This document shows positions 31,936 through 44,733 of a stretch of DNA of 64,000 nt, in pieces. Under the pieces are notes generated by a model that had not been told where the DNA came from, did not search any database, and was given only the letters and a program-made list of their open reading frames with translations. Source of the DNA: Emydura subglobosa (lineage: Eukaryota > Chordata > Testudines > Chelidae). The first letter of the stretch is position 1, and each line of letters opens with the position of its first letter. A program made the translations under genes and the position numbers. The DNA lies in contig ML680086.1 of NCBI GenBank assembly GCA_007922225.1, positions 8,993,472 to 9,057,471 on the forward strand, written 5' to 3'.

Positions 31936-34837
31936 ATGCCTGATTGCACACACATTTAAACCGATTTATAGAAATACAGCATGATCCAAAACATCCCAGC
32001 CACAGAAATGTAAGTCAAGCAGCTTCCACTTTTAGAGAACTATTATAAGGGGACATGTGTTTTGTTAGCATTACCTACCTACTGAGGACAATATAAAAGA
32101 CATGGCTGCAGATGGTATGCTCCAAACGGGACCCATTTCTTTCTTCAAATACATGTTTGTAAAGTGCATATGTAAGTAAGTTATCTGATGAAGTTAGCCT
32201 CTCTTTCTGTTTCTGACTCATTCAAAGAACAAGCCTGATTGCTACCAGATGGAATCATCATCCACAAGCAGTTGCTAAATAGCTGATGCAAACAAATTGG
32301 ATTGTTGGAGATCTATTTGCTCCAAATGGGCCACAGATCATTGCTATTAGCTGTTTGTTATTTGCAGCGTTTGATGTGTCACTTAAATCATATGGCATTA
32401 GCTCTGGCTCCTGATTGGAACGTTTAAAACAGGAATTATAAAAAGTGATGAGCAGCAAATAATCAATAGTAATGGTTAATTAGGCTTTGCAGAATTTGTT
32501 TTTTTTTAAATTGCAATGGATGTATGGATTTTATGTTTAAGCAATTTTTTCAATTTTTATTGATTTAATTTTTCACAGTTGCACAAAATTATGGGTTTTA
32601 AGCATTTTTCCCCCAATTTTCACATATTTAAATAGGCACAATTGTGGAAAAGTATGGGGGTGGTGTCAGATAATTGTTTAATGACAATAGGCATTGAGAA
32701 TCATAATGTTAAAGCTTGAGAATTGTTAAAACACAAATTGTCAACAGCCCACGTCAAAATATATAGTTAATATCCTTAAATCAAACTCTCGCAAACAGCG
32801 TTTTTCGTACTTTGCCTGTCTGTAAATTTTGATGATCATTGATGGAAATCTTTTCTCATCTGTTTGGGTGTGCACAGTGAAACTGATGTTACCCCCATTT
32901 ACCTATAGCAATCTAATTCTTCCAAGCCTACGAATAGTGCACTGGTTCATTCATGCTACCATGAATGAACATTGGGGATCTGCAAACAGCAGGGCTCTGC
33001 TCATACCAAACCCAGAGAGTCTTTTGGGGGGTGCCACGCCCTATGATCTTCATTCCTCCTGCACAAGGGAAGCAGCAACAGCCAGGAGGAGCTTGCAGGA
33101 TGGACTATGGAATTCGGAGCACCATCTCCAAAAGTAGCAAACATTAGCTACAGCCAAGGCGTATGGGGTAAATCTGGGTTTTGCCGCCCTCCTTGTTCTC
33201 TAACTGGACTCAAAGGGACTCACCAGGCCCAGTGGCCACAGCTCCACAGAGCTTGTCGAGGGGGGAAGACTATGAAAATTCCCAGACCCTTGGAGCTCCC
33301 TTGCCAAAGCAGCCAGCCTACTCTTGTCACTCAGCACCTTCGACGCCTTTCTGCCCAAACAAGGACCTGGCGACAGACTATTTGCACCAGACTCGGCTGC
33401 TGGAACTCACTGGATCTGGGCCTGGGGATGGAAGCAGAGCAGTGGCTCCAGATTGCCGATTAACACCTTCAACAGGTGCCACAAGCACACACGGTCCCCT
33501 GTACCGTGCTCTGTCGTATTAATTCAGATGGAACATCTGGGCCCAACGAGTCAACGGTGTTAATGTGATCCTGAAACCGTCCAACATGCAACAGTGTTAA
33601 ACAAGGTTCGCAGTTTGGCCTGCAGAGACCTGAGCCTAGTTGGTATCCCGGCAAACACCCCATTAATGATCTTTGCAACTTAGCACTAAAGATGCAGAAA
33701 AAGGAGGAAAAACAGTTAAAGCACTTGAAATATAAAGCATTAAGTAAGGCTTTCATTTTAACAGAAATGCTCGTTCCCTTTCTCTTTAGCTGGGGAGAAT
33801 CTTTATAGGAAACCCCCCCTTGTTTGACAGGCATTGAGATGGTATCAAAGATGATCATATCTGGCCTTTTGTGGGGAAGAGAAGAAGTTAATTGAAATGG
33901 GATGGAGCTGTTAATGAAGTCTGATCCCATTTATTAGAAGATAAAACAGGAGAAAAACACACGAGAGAAGAGAAAAGAACAGCCCAGATAGAAAATGCTT
34001 CCTCTCCACCAATTTTCCTCTCCTAGTCTCTTATTTCCAAAAGGGAGTGGTGGGAAGCATAGGCCTTCCTCTCGTTATTTTGTTCACCCAGTTTTAATTC
34101 ACTGGTTTCCGGTCTCACACTGGTCTTGGTTACCCAGTATGGTCTCAGCACAGTCGTTGATTTATAGCAGGAAAGCCTAACCTGTTTTTCACTTTTTCTA
34201 AACAACCTTATGTAACACTCTGAGCTAGACGTTTGTTACCTTTTTCCCAGTCAAAAATTTGTTACCATTTGTCATTACAGCGGGCTAAGCTATTATACAA
34301 AACTTCCATCCGTTTTCCCCGTGGTTGGGTGCACAGCTGAGGCAGGCCTTCTGGGCCCCAGTTATTGCAACTGGTCACTTCCCAGATTCCCATTCATTCT
34401 GCTTCCTTTGCTAATTCCTTTGGTCCTGACTTCCAAAGCCACTGAGTCAAGATCTAGTCACATCAGAGACTGTTCCCTGGGCTCTCTGATGTCAGCACAG
34501 CAGCAGAGCCACGCAGGGCAGGGCAGCTATACCAAAACAGGGGGAGCTTGTACCTGCCTCATCATGGGGGTAGGGTGCAGAGCAGCAACTCCCTGCTTTC
34601 CCACAGGACCCTGGAGCCTCTGCCAGGGTGAGGGCCTTCCATGGTGTCTGGCAAACAGACACCTACCCTTCTGCTGGCTAATCTGCCAGGGGAATGGGAA
34701 GAATCCGCACACCAAGCTGAGCTGAGCATCAAAAGGCACTTATGAGCAGACTAAGTCCTAGGCACTAATGACAGGCAGGTGAGGGCACCATAATGACGGG
34801 GGGCCACTTTACAAAGCACCAAGGGTCAGATTTTCCA
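31936..34837. other. Unassigned non-coding DNA
   Basis: 32460-32800 is strongly AT-rich. The frames at 33107-33522 and 33469-33930 overlap on opposite strands and show no domain. No recognised repeat. Confidence 0.48.
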
Positions 34838-34905
34838 ACAGTGCGTAAGTGCCTAACTCTAATTGCTTTCAATGGGAGTTAGGTGGCTGGTGGGATTTTC
34901 CAAGC
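34838..34905. repeat. Half of a palindromic MITE-like element
   Basis: GTGCCTAACTCTAATTGCTT, TCAATGGGAGTTAGGTGGC and GGGATTTTCCAAGCATC fold around TTTCAATGGGAG. The layout is like 39775-39870. Confidence 0.42.
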
Positions 34906-36049
34906 ATCTATCTGCATCTTTACGCTCTAATTACCTTTGGAAATGTGTCCCCATGTTTCTACAAGCAATTCCCCTGCATCCCCAGCACTTTGAGCCTGAT
35001 CTCTGATGACTGGATAGCAGCCAAACAGGCAGCTGGAGTGAGAGGTGAAGAGCTAGGTCAGAAGAGTATGAGTGGGGTGATATGAGGTGAAACAAGCCAT
35101 CATATGGGCTGTAATCCAGCTGCAGAGAGAAACTCAAAGCTGCTACTGTCCTAGCCCCACTGAGTGGCGAGAAGGGTCCTGGTAACCAAAACCACAAGAT
35201 TAATTTAGGTCAAATGTGCCTCTGATTCCAAAGCTGCCTTCACCCTGTCACTGCTAGCAGCGTCCTTCACCTCCTCCTGGGAGTGCTTATCTCAACTATA
35301 AACCAAAGTGCAACTGCGTAAACAAACATTCTTTGTGGAACAGCCTCAGGGAAAGATCTGAACTTTAAAATGCCATGGAAAGCTGATTCCTCGGGGGACA
35401 AAGGAATCAACAGTGCTGGACACTAATCCAAAATGCCACCTAACATTATTTAAAATCATTTAAACAGGATCACAAAGTTACATTGTGCTCAGCATAGATT
35501 GAGATGAATTTCCTACGCTGAAGACTTTACAGCCCAAGAATGCATTTACCTGCATTGTGTTGTATAATATAAATCTATATGGAAAGTTTTATGTTATATG
35601 CTGCAAAAGGGCTGCGTGAACTGCTTCAGATAAAATGAGAACCAGCCCTAGGTCAAGCTGACATTGATACCATTTCTGAGATTCTAACGGGTTTAAGAAA
35701 CATTTTGGTGTTTGGGTTTCAAATTTTTCATGTGCAAGCTGGGACTAGAAGCCAAGACTGCAAAAAACTAGTACAAGCATTAGCGCTGTCCAGCGGATCC
35801 AGCACTAGACTAGAAGCCAAGTGACCTAGCGGTTCCAGTCCCCGCTCTGCTGGTTTAGCATATGTCTGCTTTATTCATCCTGGCCTCCTTTTCTTCTATT
35901 TCCCTTACTTGAAATAAACAACTGGAAAATAACAAGCCATAACCTTTTTCTTTATTTGATTCCAACCATCACACTTGTGAATCTCTCCCTATGTTATCTG
36001 GTATATAAGTGCCTGGAACATGACCCTTAGCTAACCAGCAAACTGGGTG
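34906..36049. other. Unassigned non-coding DNA
   Basis: A fragment at 35805-35850 recalls a MIR head but is too short to call. Nothing else stands out. Confidence 0.48.
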
Positions 36050-36980
36050 TAGATTCTGTCGACGGTGCTGCTATGACACTTCCCAGAGACACGCAGGGCG
36101 TAAGGCACCGCATGAGGAAACCTGGTGTGGGTCTGGCAGGGGTCAGCTCCCTGACTCTCCACGCCCCTCAGCCCATGGGGGCTCTTGCTCATGGAGGCTA
36201 GAGATCGGCACACTCCAACCCAAGTCTTCTGAGCATCCCACTGGTGCGTCCAGCTCCTTGTCCACAGAGCACTCACAGAACCACCCGTTCCCAAAGGAAT
36301 AGTACATCACAGTTTATTAGCTACATCTTGGACCCCCACTCCACTCAGCCAGCCCTTCAATGTGCTTATAGTCAAACCAAGAATAAGTTTATTTAACAAA
36401 GTAGAATTAATACAAGCAAAGGGTTAAATATACAATAAAATCATAACACGCATTTAGATCTTAAACTTAACCAACAAGATGCCCTCTGTTCTAATAAGGT
36501 ACTGCTTACCCAAAGTCCTTCTCACTGGGTTTTTCAACCTGGATGGCTGACAGCAGTGTGAATTGGTAAGGAAAGAAGTGCCAGAGCTCAAGCAATTAGG
36601 TACCGGGGCTCAAGCAAATGTTTTACTTTCATAACTGATGCGGCAAGTCTAGAGGTGCCGGGGTTATGAACTGCCATGCCTAGAGGTGCCAGGGCTCAGC
36701 CTGCCAAGCCCGGCACAAATTAAGCACTGGCTGAGGCCCTTCTTTCATTGGATCAAGCCCACTGGCAGCTTGTCTCCTGCAGATGAAGGATGCCAAGACA
36801 TCTTTCTGCACCCCTAGATATATTAGGCCAGTCCTTTGTTCTTTATCTGTAAACTGAATTCCCTCCCCAGCTGTTCACCTCTTCTTGTTAACTTCTTCTC
36901 TTGAAGTCCCCACCCTTTCTTAATTGGCATTAGACTTAGGATGCAAATCACCAGCCATCGTAACACACACAATAGGCAGT
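36050..36980 (-). mobile_element. Probable LTR, minus strand, with a nested repeat
   Basis: On the minus strand AATAAA lies at 36388-36393 in GTTAAATAAACTTATTC, as in other LTRs here. The 3' side (36050-36330) is the GC-richer U5/leader-like part. The 5' side extends to about 36980 near GTAACACACAC (TGTGTGTTAC on the minus strand). A separate repeat at 36585-36720 sits inside. No protein-coding remnant is visible. Confidence 0.5.
36585..36720. repeat. Nested repeat inside the LTR
   Basis: Two related units, TAGAGGTGCCGGGGTTATGA and TAGAGGTGCCAGGGCTCAGC, and two of the form GAGCTCAAGCAATTAGG / GGCTCAAGCAAATG give it an internally duplicated look distinct from the surrounding LTR. It is followed by CACAAATTAAGCACTGG. 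Confidence 0.45.
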
Positions 36981-39449
36981 GGTCAGCCAGGGAGATCAGA
37001 GTCTCCCAACACCTGTCTGGGGGAACAACCTGTCTGCACGACCTGCCTGTAACAACAAGGCCTTAGGAACAGAATTTCCTCACATATTAGCCACACATAC
37101 ATTTTGCAAGAGTTATGATGACTGGTGTGACACAGGCCTTCAAAAGAAACCTTACATGAATGTAGATAAGAGACTCAGTGGCTCCTGTAACCCTTGTGCA
37201 CCCCTGGGCCCTCTGGCAGTTGGCATCAGGAGGGCTGGGGAGCATCACAGCATCATACATCAACTCCACTGCTGTTAGACTGGGCATGAAAAGAGGTGGG
37301 GGGGAAGAAATCGGATACCTGGGAAAACATTTTTGTTTTGATCCACAGGCATTCACACAGCCTGTTTCAGCCCAAACCTCCAAGTGAGAGCAGCTGGGTT
37401 TCACCTGCTTTCATGTCAGAACCAACAATCCATACTTCCCTTGAAAGGGGATCCAGCCTCCCCAAAAGGCCTGTGAACTTTGGTGAACCTTTCCGTGAAT
37501 CTGGCGTAACTGTGCAGCCTGCCCCACTCCCTCACCAGTTGAGGCTGCAGTTTCAGCATGAGGCTTTTGTGATACAGATAAGCCCCTGCATGGTTTGCAT
37601 TCACAGCTTATCATTCGCCATGCCAGGAGCTTGTGAGGAGACAAAATATGCAATAGCCTTTCCTTGCACTGCTGAGAAGATCATTTTCTTATATCTGTGT
37701 GTATATTAAGAATGCGGGATGGCGGATGTCTGTCTACAAGTGATATTTAACTACATGAGAGAAGGAGGCCAAGTTCCCCAGTACTTTGACTCTAACTTGG
37801 TCTATATTTAGTGCATTTTTAAGATAACCCTCTTGTTCTATTTTCTGCCCCACACACTGACTTACTGGCCCTTTTGCTTTTGTCCCTCACTGTCCTGTCG
37901 CTTCAGAGTGTACACAGCCTTTTTATATTCTAATATCCAGCTCTTTAAACATTTAAAGGAGACTTGAAAGGGGGAGGGGAAATAGGATTTGTGTTGTTTT
38001 AAGCTTCTTTTTAATGTACAGAGAAGGCCAAAAAAGAAGTTTTGTTCTAAAGTTCCCCCCCCCATTTTTTACAATAAAAACTCAAGGCTTCTCTCTCCTG
38101 CTTTTCCTAGAAGTTTCTAGGGTTGACTAGTAGGATCACGGCCTCATAGGTACTAAGTCAACAAACCTTGATCAATTGACCCAGGCATTATTTTTATTAA
38201 ACTGTTTTAAATGATTTTTTGGGGGGAGGGAGATTAATCCTTTATTTAACTCCAATGCCTGACAAACAGCTGGGAGGAAAGTTTTCTTGGTTAAAGATGA
38301 ACCTTTCAAACAGGGCTGGGAAAGCTCCCACCAGTCCTCTAGTCCTCCAAAGAGATCTCCAGCACAAACAGAGAATACAAGGCTTGATGTTCCTGATTGT
38401 TCCCATGTAAAAAGAAAAGGAGTTTTTGTTTGTTTGTGTAACAAAAACTTCCCTACCCCCAGGCAGTATGAAGAAGCAAGGGGGGGTCTCAAACTCCCAA
38501 TTTTATTTTTCCTTGCAGCTCATGTTTAAGCTGTGGCTCAGAAGTGACAAAACCTCCCTTTCAGCAGTGTTTGGAAGAAGCGACTGCTAGGGCTCGGTGC
38601 TGCCACCTCCTCCCCCCTGCAAGGAAGTGGAAAAGCCTGAGAGTAAAAGCTTTAAAAAAAACCTTCTTGCTTCCCAGTATTGTTTTGTTCTTTTTAATGA
38701 CTGTTTCTTGGAAGGATTGGGACTCAGGTGTTCCATCCTCTGCTGTGAAACCTGAACTGGCACAAATCCCTGCCCACCTCTGCCACCAACCTCTCAAGAA
38801 CAGAACCTCCAGGTGGGAAAAGGTTATGTCACTTTTAAGCATTCAGTTTTATTCTGTTTAGCTGTTAATGGAGTATCACTAACTGAGAATATTAAAGTGG
38901 ATTGCACTAGATTAAATAGATGGTAGATGCATAGGAAAAAAAATAGATCTTTAGAAAGCTGGGGTCTCCATCCAGCGAGGCTAATAGGTGCAATTAGCTA
39001 TTCTTGTCATTTAAAATGTACTAATTTTTCTGCAGGTCACCAGTTCTTGCTGGGTATTAGAGCTGATCAAATCCTGGAACCCTAACAATAAATAAATGAC
39101 TGAATATTTCATAAACACTAGAGTTTTGGTTTGATTCAATTGCTTTAGTATTGGAGGTTTATGAACCATTGGAGGTAGTTTGGATGATTTGAGAATATTT
39201 GGTGTTGCCTAAATATACGTTTGTGGTCAACAATGAATTTGTACTTTTGACTGGGCCCCAATGAGCTGTGCTCAAACTCCACCTCTTGTAGAAGTCAGCC
39301 AATCAGGAACCAAAAAAAGTCATGTGACAGGAGTGACCCAGTTCAAAGTTTGAATAGCAAATTGGAATATTTGCTTGCAATATTTGGATGTTTTGTAAAG
39401 CTATCGTTACTGATTATTTGGGATGATGCCCAAAGATTCCCATCACAAT
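36981..39449. other. Unassigned non-coding DNA
   Basis: The frame at 37296-37709 (137 residues) has no recognisable domain and is opposed by minus-strand frames. Short homopolymer runs occur near 38056 and 38218. No nameable repeat. Confidence 0.48.
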
Positions 39450-39515
39450 TGGTGCTAGGTACTGTACAAGCACATAGTCTGACAGTCTCTTCCCTGAAAA
39501 GCCTACAATCTAAAG
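39450..39515 (-). mobile_element. L2-like LINE 3' tail, partial
   Basis: GGTGCTAGGTACTGTACAAG and CCTGAAAAGCCTACAATCTA are inverse L2-tail boxes (CTAGCACC, TTGTAGGCTTTTCAGG). Confidence 0.55.
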
Positions 39516-39524
39516 CCCGTGTGT

Positions 39525-39720
39525 CAAGAACTCAGGGTTCTGGAGTTCTAATCACAGCCCTGCCAAGACTTCCTTTTGTGAGCTTGAATGAGGCACCTGA
39601 TTTCTCTCTCTGTGTTTCAGTTTCCCTAAGTTCAGCATGATCGCCCTCTGCTTCCCAGGGCTATTGTGACAATGAGATAATGTCTGCACACAAAGCTCTA
39701 TATAATACACCAATCAAAGG
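39525..39720 (+). mobile_element. MIR-type SINE
   Basis: GGGTTCTGGAGTTCTAATCA, AGCCCTGCCAAGACTTCC, CTCTGTGTTTCAGTTTCCCT and GGGCTATTGTGACAATGAGA follow MIR order. Confidence 0.7.
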
Positions 39721-39774
39721 TGCCAAGTTCTGTATGCAGGCTCTCTGGCTGGCCCGTAACTACCTAAACTAGCC

Positions 39775-39870
39775 CATTAGCGTGGGATTCTCGAAAGCAC
39801 CAGCTGCCTCACGAGCAAAGTCCCATTGAGTTGTGCACCTAAATCACTTAGGCACTTTTGAAAAAAAGCA
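39775..39870. repeat. Palindromic MITE-like element
   Basis: TAGCGTGGGATTCTCGAAAG, AGTCCCATTGAGTTGTGCAC and CACTTAGGCACTTTTGAAAA show the GGCACTTTTGAAAA arm of a palindromic family. Confidence 0.45.
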
Positions 39871-40109
39871 CACCCTTAGGGCTTAATCCAGTCTGAGCTC
39901 CTGAATGTAGAACGAGGTGCCCTGACTTTGGCTCTCAAGTTTGAAAGTTGGGCCCGTGGTGTAAACGGTTTGGATAGAATTTGAATTAGCTCAAGATTCA
40001 AACTGACCTTGAACCCTTTGTGAGGTTTGCTTTCTCTTTCCCAATTGCCACATTTCTCTGTGTGCCTTGATTTCAGAAGGGATGGTTCTGAAATGCCACG
40101 GATCGAGTG

Positions 40110-40320
40110 ACAAGGGGGGGTGAGGTAATACCTTTTATTGGACCCACTTCTGTTGGGGAGAGAGAGACACTTTAGAGCTACACAGAGCTCTTCTGCAGCT
40201 CGAAAGCTTGTCTCTTATTGAACCAACTTTTGTTGATGAGAAAGTTTTCACCTCACCCCTGGCCCCACCCCACCCTTGTCTCTGTAATATCCTGGGACCG
40301 ATGCGGCTACAACAACCTGC
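40110..40320. repeat. Foldback dispersed repeat
   Basis: The first part, GTGAGGTAATACCTTTTATT followed by TTGGACCCACTTCTGTTGG, is the reverse complement of the unit at 17480-17515. The second part, CGAAAGCTTGTCTCTTATTG then AACCAACTTTTGTTGATGAG, is in the same orientation as that unit. Two head-to-head copies therefore make a foldback, followed by AATATCCTGGGACCGATGCG. Confidence 0.55.
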
Positions 40321-40469
40321 ATATGTGGATCAGAGTCTCTGTTCTCACAGCCAGAGTGGCGGTGAAAGCTTTCTGGGCCTGATCCTGAAAAGAGCTGCTC
40401 ACCCACTGGGTCCAATCCTGCTTCCATTGCCATGAATGGCAAAACACCTATGACCTTAACAGGGTAAAA

Positions 40470-40565
40470 GCAATTCAATGCCCTGTTCTGCCTCAACACC
40501 TGGGGAAGTCTCTCACTCCGGCCTTCAGTTTCCCCCTGGATAAAATGGGAATAACACTTTCTTTC
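40470..40565 (+). mobile_element. MIR-type SINE, partial
   Basis: CTGTTCTGCCTCAACACCTG, GGGGAAGTCTCTCACTCC and CTTCAGTTTCCCCCTGGATA match the MIR core. Confidence 0.58.
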
Positions 40566-40594
40566 TCCCAAACTTTATCTTCTCCATTTCGTAA

Positions 40595-40800
40595 CACCTA
40601 ATTCTTATTAGCACTTTTCATCCATTTTAATGTATGATCATCCCCATTTTACCAACTGGCAACTGAGGCACAGAGAGGCTAAGTGACTTGCCCAAGGCCA
40701 TGCAGGAAGTCTGGGGGCGGGAGGGGGAAGAATCAGGAAATTGAAGCCGCGTCTCCCACATCTTAGGTAAGTGCCTTAGCCACTGGACCCTCCTTCCTCT
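40595..40800 (-). mobile_element. MIR-type SINE
   Basis: ATCCCCATTTTACCAACTGG, AACTGAGGCACAGAGAGGCT, AAGTGACTTGCCCAAGGCCA and TGCCTTAGCCACTGGACCC are the full inverse of MIR from 3' core to tRNA head. This is one of the clearest minus-strand copies. Confidence 0.8.
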
Positions 40801-41689
40801 TCTGAGTCCTTCCTCTGTTTAGATCATAAGCTCTGCAGGCAAGGGCGGGATCTTGTGCTGTGTCTGTGCGGGAGGGCTGACTCCTGCTCCCACAGCCATC
40901 TGTGGTTAGCTTCCCTTGATTTCAGCGGATGCAGCCGCACAAGCAACACAGCAGCCCAGGATAAAAATGGCAAGTTTCTCACCGTCAGCATAGACACAAG
41001 TGTACTTGGACTCAGGAGCTCCTTTGGCGTCATGGTCACATGCTGTGGGTTTAATGTCAGTGACAGAGTGGAAATGGCCAGTGGCTCTCGTATCAGGGTG
41101 AATGTGCTAGTAACTATTTCCTGTCGGCTTCCTGCTGTTATTCTGGGGAGTGGAACAAGCCAGATTTTCACCAGCCCAATAGCTGGCTTGCATGGTGGGA
41201 TACGCCCTGTGCTGCCTGCATGGGGGGAGGGCAGGGCAAGGCTGTTTCCATGATCCCATTTGCTTTTTAACCCTCAATTCCTCCACGCACAGTCCATGGA
41301 AAGTAGGGGCAGCTGGCTTCCCTCATGTACTGCCCTGCCACTGTGTCTTAGCCACCTCTAGGTGACAGAGAGATTCGGCTTCCATTGCTATTTAGGCCAA
41401 GGGCCTCTCTGCTGAGACCGCTAGGCCTCGTAGTGGTTTTCCTGAGGTGGTGTCTGAGTTTCTCCTTAGGAAACTCCTAATCAATATCACTGCATTGCCC
41501 TGGCCTTGACATCTCCGTCCGGTGTGGGACTGCCGTAGCAATACCACTGGCCTCCCAATGGATCTGTACCAATTGCACTGGGACCCCCTTATAAAACCAC
41601 TATGGGCTAACGGAATCCCCAGTGTGACTCCAGTGAAGTATAAGGAGGTACGCCAGTGATGAGTTTGATCCTCGTCTGCTCAGTAACGG

Positions 41690-41965
41690 TAAGTACCAGC
41701 TGCATAGGCAGTGAGTATAATAGGCTTGGGGAGGCTAAGCCCACCACTTGCACCTCTTCACGCGCCCCCACCCTCCCTGCCCGCTGCTCGCACCTCTTCG
41801 CCTTCTCCCCGGACAGGCACGAGTGGCAGGCAGGGGAGCCCCTGCCGAGCAGGAGCAGGGCCTGGGGCAGAGCAGGGGTGGAGCATGGGGAGGGCCACTG
41901 TCCAAGCACCAGTGAGCCCCACTCAACCTCCCCAAAGGCAGGAGTCATGTGTCACCCATGACCAG
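41690..41965. repeat. GC-rich insertion candidate
   Basis: The sequence is abruptly GC-rich. GGCTTGGGGAGGCTAAGCCC near 41730 and, at the other side, CACTCAACCTCCCCAAAGGC are loosely inverted. No target duplication could be placed. The small opposed frames reflect composition. Confidence 0.35.
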
Positions 41966-42019
41966 CTGCTCCTGGATGTGGAACGAGAAGCCCTGATAAC
42001 AGCCACTAGTTATGAGAAG

Positions 42020-42205
42020 CATCACAGCCAAGTGGTTAGATCAGGTAACAGAGATTCTAGCCTCCAGATAAGTCACCAATCAGTGTGAATTTGGGCAAGC
42101 CTGTCGCTGCTATGTGCCTCCATTTCCCCATCTGTAACTCAGGGATCATACCCAGCTAACAGGGGCGTTGTGAGACTTACTTCACTAATGGTTGAAGGGT
42201 GCTTG
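42020..42205 (+). mobile_element. MIR-type SINE
   Basis: GCCAAGTGGTTAGATCAGGT, GTGTGAATTTGGGCAAGCCT, TGCCTCCATTTCCCCATCTG and ACAGGGGCGTTGTGAGACTT follow MIR order. Confidence 0.72.
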
Positions 42206-44575
42206 ACAATTCTGGATGGATGGGACATCAGATATGCAAAATAGGATTATACTCACACAACTAGCCTGTTCAATATCCTTTTCACCTTGACTTCTATGTA
42301 GTAGCCACAACAACTGGGGTAAACACGGAGTTCAGCAGAATTCCCCCAACTCCTCCTCTTTTCCAAGGATTGTTATGTTCATTTTCCAAGATACCAATGT
42401 ATATTCTGGGTCACTGAAACAAGCAGCTGATAGAAATGATAGCGTATAAGCAAGAGATACTCAATCCCTGCGCACTTCTGCTTTGGCTGGGAACACACAA
42501 GGGCAGCAGGAGAAGATCTCGGACATGACCTGCATGAAAACAGCATTTCAGCTTGCTTGCAATAACACTGGGTCATTAGCTAGGCTCATAACAGAGCGCA
42601 GGAAGCGATAAAAGGCAGCTCATTGCCAGAGCTCAGTAACAGGGATGACAAATTAATCACATAGGGCCAAACCCTGCCTCTCCCAGGCCCTTGCGGAATT
42701 GCTGCAATTCCACTGCTGAAGGGTGGGAGGGTTTGGGGATCCTATGTCAGGCGGCTGCATCACCCTACATGCTACTGAGCTCTGTTGAGACTCCATGTAT
42801 AAGGGGGGCTTGCGGGCTTGGCACAGCCAATGGCCCCATGGTTTGGCAGGTCCATCAGCCGTTCCCTGCCCGTGAAGAAGTGCAGCAACTACCAGAGACA
42901 GAGTAGCCCTTACACATGCCTGCAGCCTGAAGTTTTCTTTCCATGGAGACGGGTGGCATGCCGCCTGCACTGGGCTGATGACGTGGCCCATACTCCTTGC
43001 TGGGTAATAAGGCACGTTACTATGTGGGAACAGCCCAGTCGCTAAATGGCCATTGCCCTGCAAGTGATGGTCATTGGGGGCTGCCTCACCTGGCTCCGCT
43101 TGGAAGAGAAGTTCAGACATTCCTTGCTGGAAACGCCTCCTGGGAGGCCCCAGGAATCCCTTTCTGCCCCCAGCGCTCCAGAGCTGGCTCGCAGCCATTC
43201 CTCCCAATCTGCCTGGGTCAGCGGGGGGGAGCGACTCTGGGCTGACCTACAGCTAGCAGACCAGACACCTCCCTCCCCCATCCAGTAATTCCCTGCGGAC
43301 CAAATCCTGCAGCCCTTCAACTCCCATTGCAGTCAAGGGCAGTGGGAGGAGATTAGTAACAGCTGAGTCAGGACCTCAGGATCTAGCCCAGTCAAACGAA
43401 GAGACAAAAAGGCTGGTGTGACCAAAGTACCAGGAGGGGGCTCAGGGACTGCACGGCACATCCAGCACCGTTCTGGGATGGCTGGCGAGGGCAGCAGCTT
43501 GCCCTAATTTGGTCACCCTTCAGTGCCATGTTTACAGGTAGAACTATTTATAAACCCTTTCCGGGGATGTGGCTGTGACCTTCACAAGCTCAGCCACCAG
43601 ACTGAGCAGCTGCCTGCTTAGCACTCTCAGGCACTCACGCTGGACTTTTAACAGCCAGCCGGTGCCATCCAGGCCCAGTCCCGCATGCGGAGGGGGAGGA
43701 GGGGGGCACAGGCTAGAGGGCACAATGTTTCTAGGCAAGCAGGGAGCCAGCACTTTCTGCACTCCCCTCGGTGACCTTTCAATTCCACTTGCTGGTATAA
43801 GGGGGGCCAGAACCTGCCGCCTCCCGGGTACTTGTGCTCAGGAGAGAACAGGTCTTGAGAGGGTGTCTGGCCCCCGTATGGGGCAGGGCTCGTTAGACAC
43901 TCTTTGATGGGGGCAGGCACAATGTGGCCCTAAACAGATGTAGTACTGGGAAAGGCTGAATCCCTTTATTTATCCTCAGAACAGGAACAGCACAGGCTTT
44001 TGTCATGCTGCTTTGCCAGCCCGTCTCACCCCCCAGTGAGCTAGAGGAGAAGAGAATTCAGTCTCTATTGCCCACTCCAGACTCTGGAACTGACAATCTC
44101 TCTAACTGTACTGGGACCACTTAGCTACTAAATCCTGACTCCAACAGCTCCATTTGCTCAGGACACCAAACACCCATTAGATGGTGATAACTTTTCCTCA
44201 CTATGATCTAGGCCTGGATTTGAATGATCAAGCTACCACTGAAAAAACCGCCAGCGCTCCTTCAAACCATCCAACCTCTGCACCAACCAATTTCTAAACC
44301 ACCTACCCCATTTATGTAGCAGAGCTTTAATCTGTCTTGATTTCTCTGCATCATCTCTTGCATGGAAATGCAGAACCCTTTGCAATAACATTAAAGGGTC
44401 TGTTCAGAAAGACCATCGACAGGGTCAGAAACTAATGGAAGCAGGCAACATGTTTCCATAAATGCTGAAGTAGAGGACGTGCAGATGTTTGTCTGAGCAG
44501 GGCAAAACAGGGCACTTTGTGGGGCAGGACGGAGAGGGAACCAACAGAAAGTTGTTTCAGCAGAAACTTTCCATT
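42206..44575. other. Unassigned non-coding DNA
   Basis: The 184-residue minus-strand frame at 42653-43207 is one of the longer frames in the window, but five plus-strand or minus-strand frames cross it and no domain is visible. I do not call it a gene. Confidence 0.48.
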
Positions 44576-44594
44576 GGGGTGGGGGGGGGGGGGG
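44576..44594. repeat. Poly(G) tract
   Basis: Four G, one T, then fourteen G. Likely length-variable and prone to assembly error. Confidence 0.9.
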
Positions 44595-44639
44595 AAGCAC
44601 AAAGTGCTGAAATCAAGGGATCAGATGGTATCACTTTGC

Positions 44640-44733
44640 ACTTGCATACCTCAAAGAGCTCTAGAAAGCTGGTTACGAGTTATCCCCATTTAATCAATGG
44701 GGAAACGGAGGCACAGAGAGATTTGATGGCTAG
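44640..44733 (-). mobile_element. MIR-type SINE, first part of a split copy
   Basis: AGTTATCCCCATTTAATCAA and GGGGAAACGGAGGCACAGAG are the inverse MIR core. The element stops after GAGATTTGATGGCTAG and resumes at about 45016. Confidence 0.65.

Noticed and set aside
33469..33930. 153-residue minus-strand frame
   Set aside because: No domain and overlapped by plus-strand frames; not supported as a gene.
42653..43207. 184-residue minus-strand frame
   Set aside because: No domain or splice context is recognisable and several other frames cross it. The length is compatible with chance in moderately GC-rich DNA.
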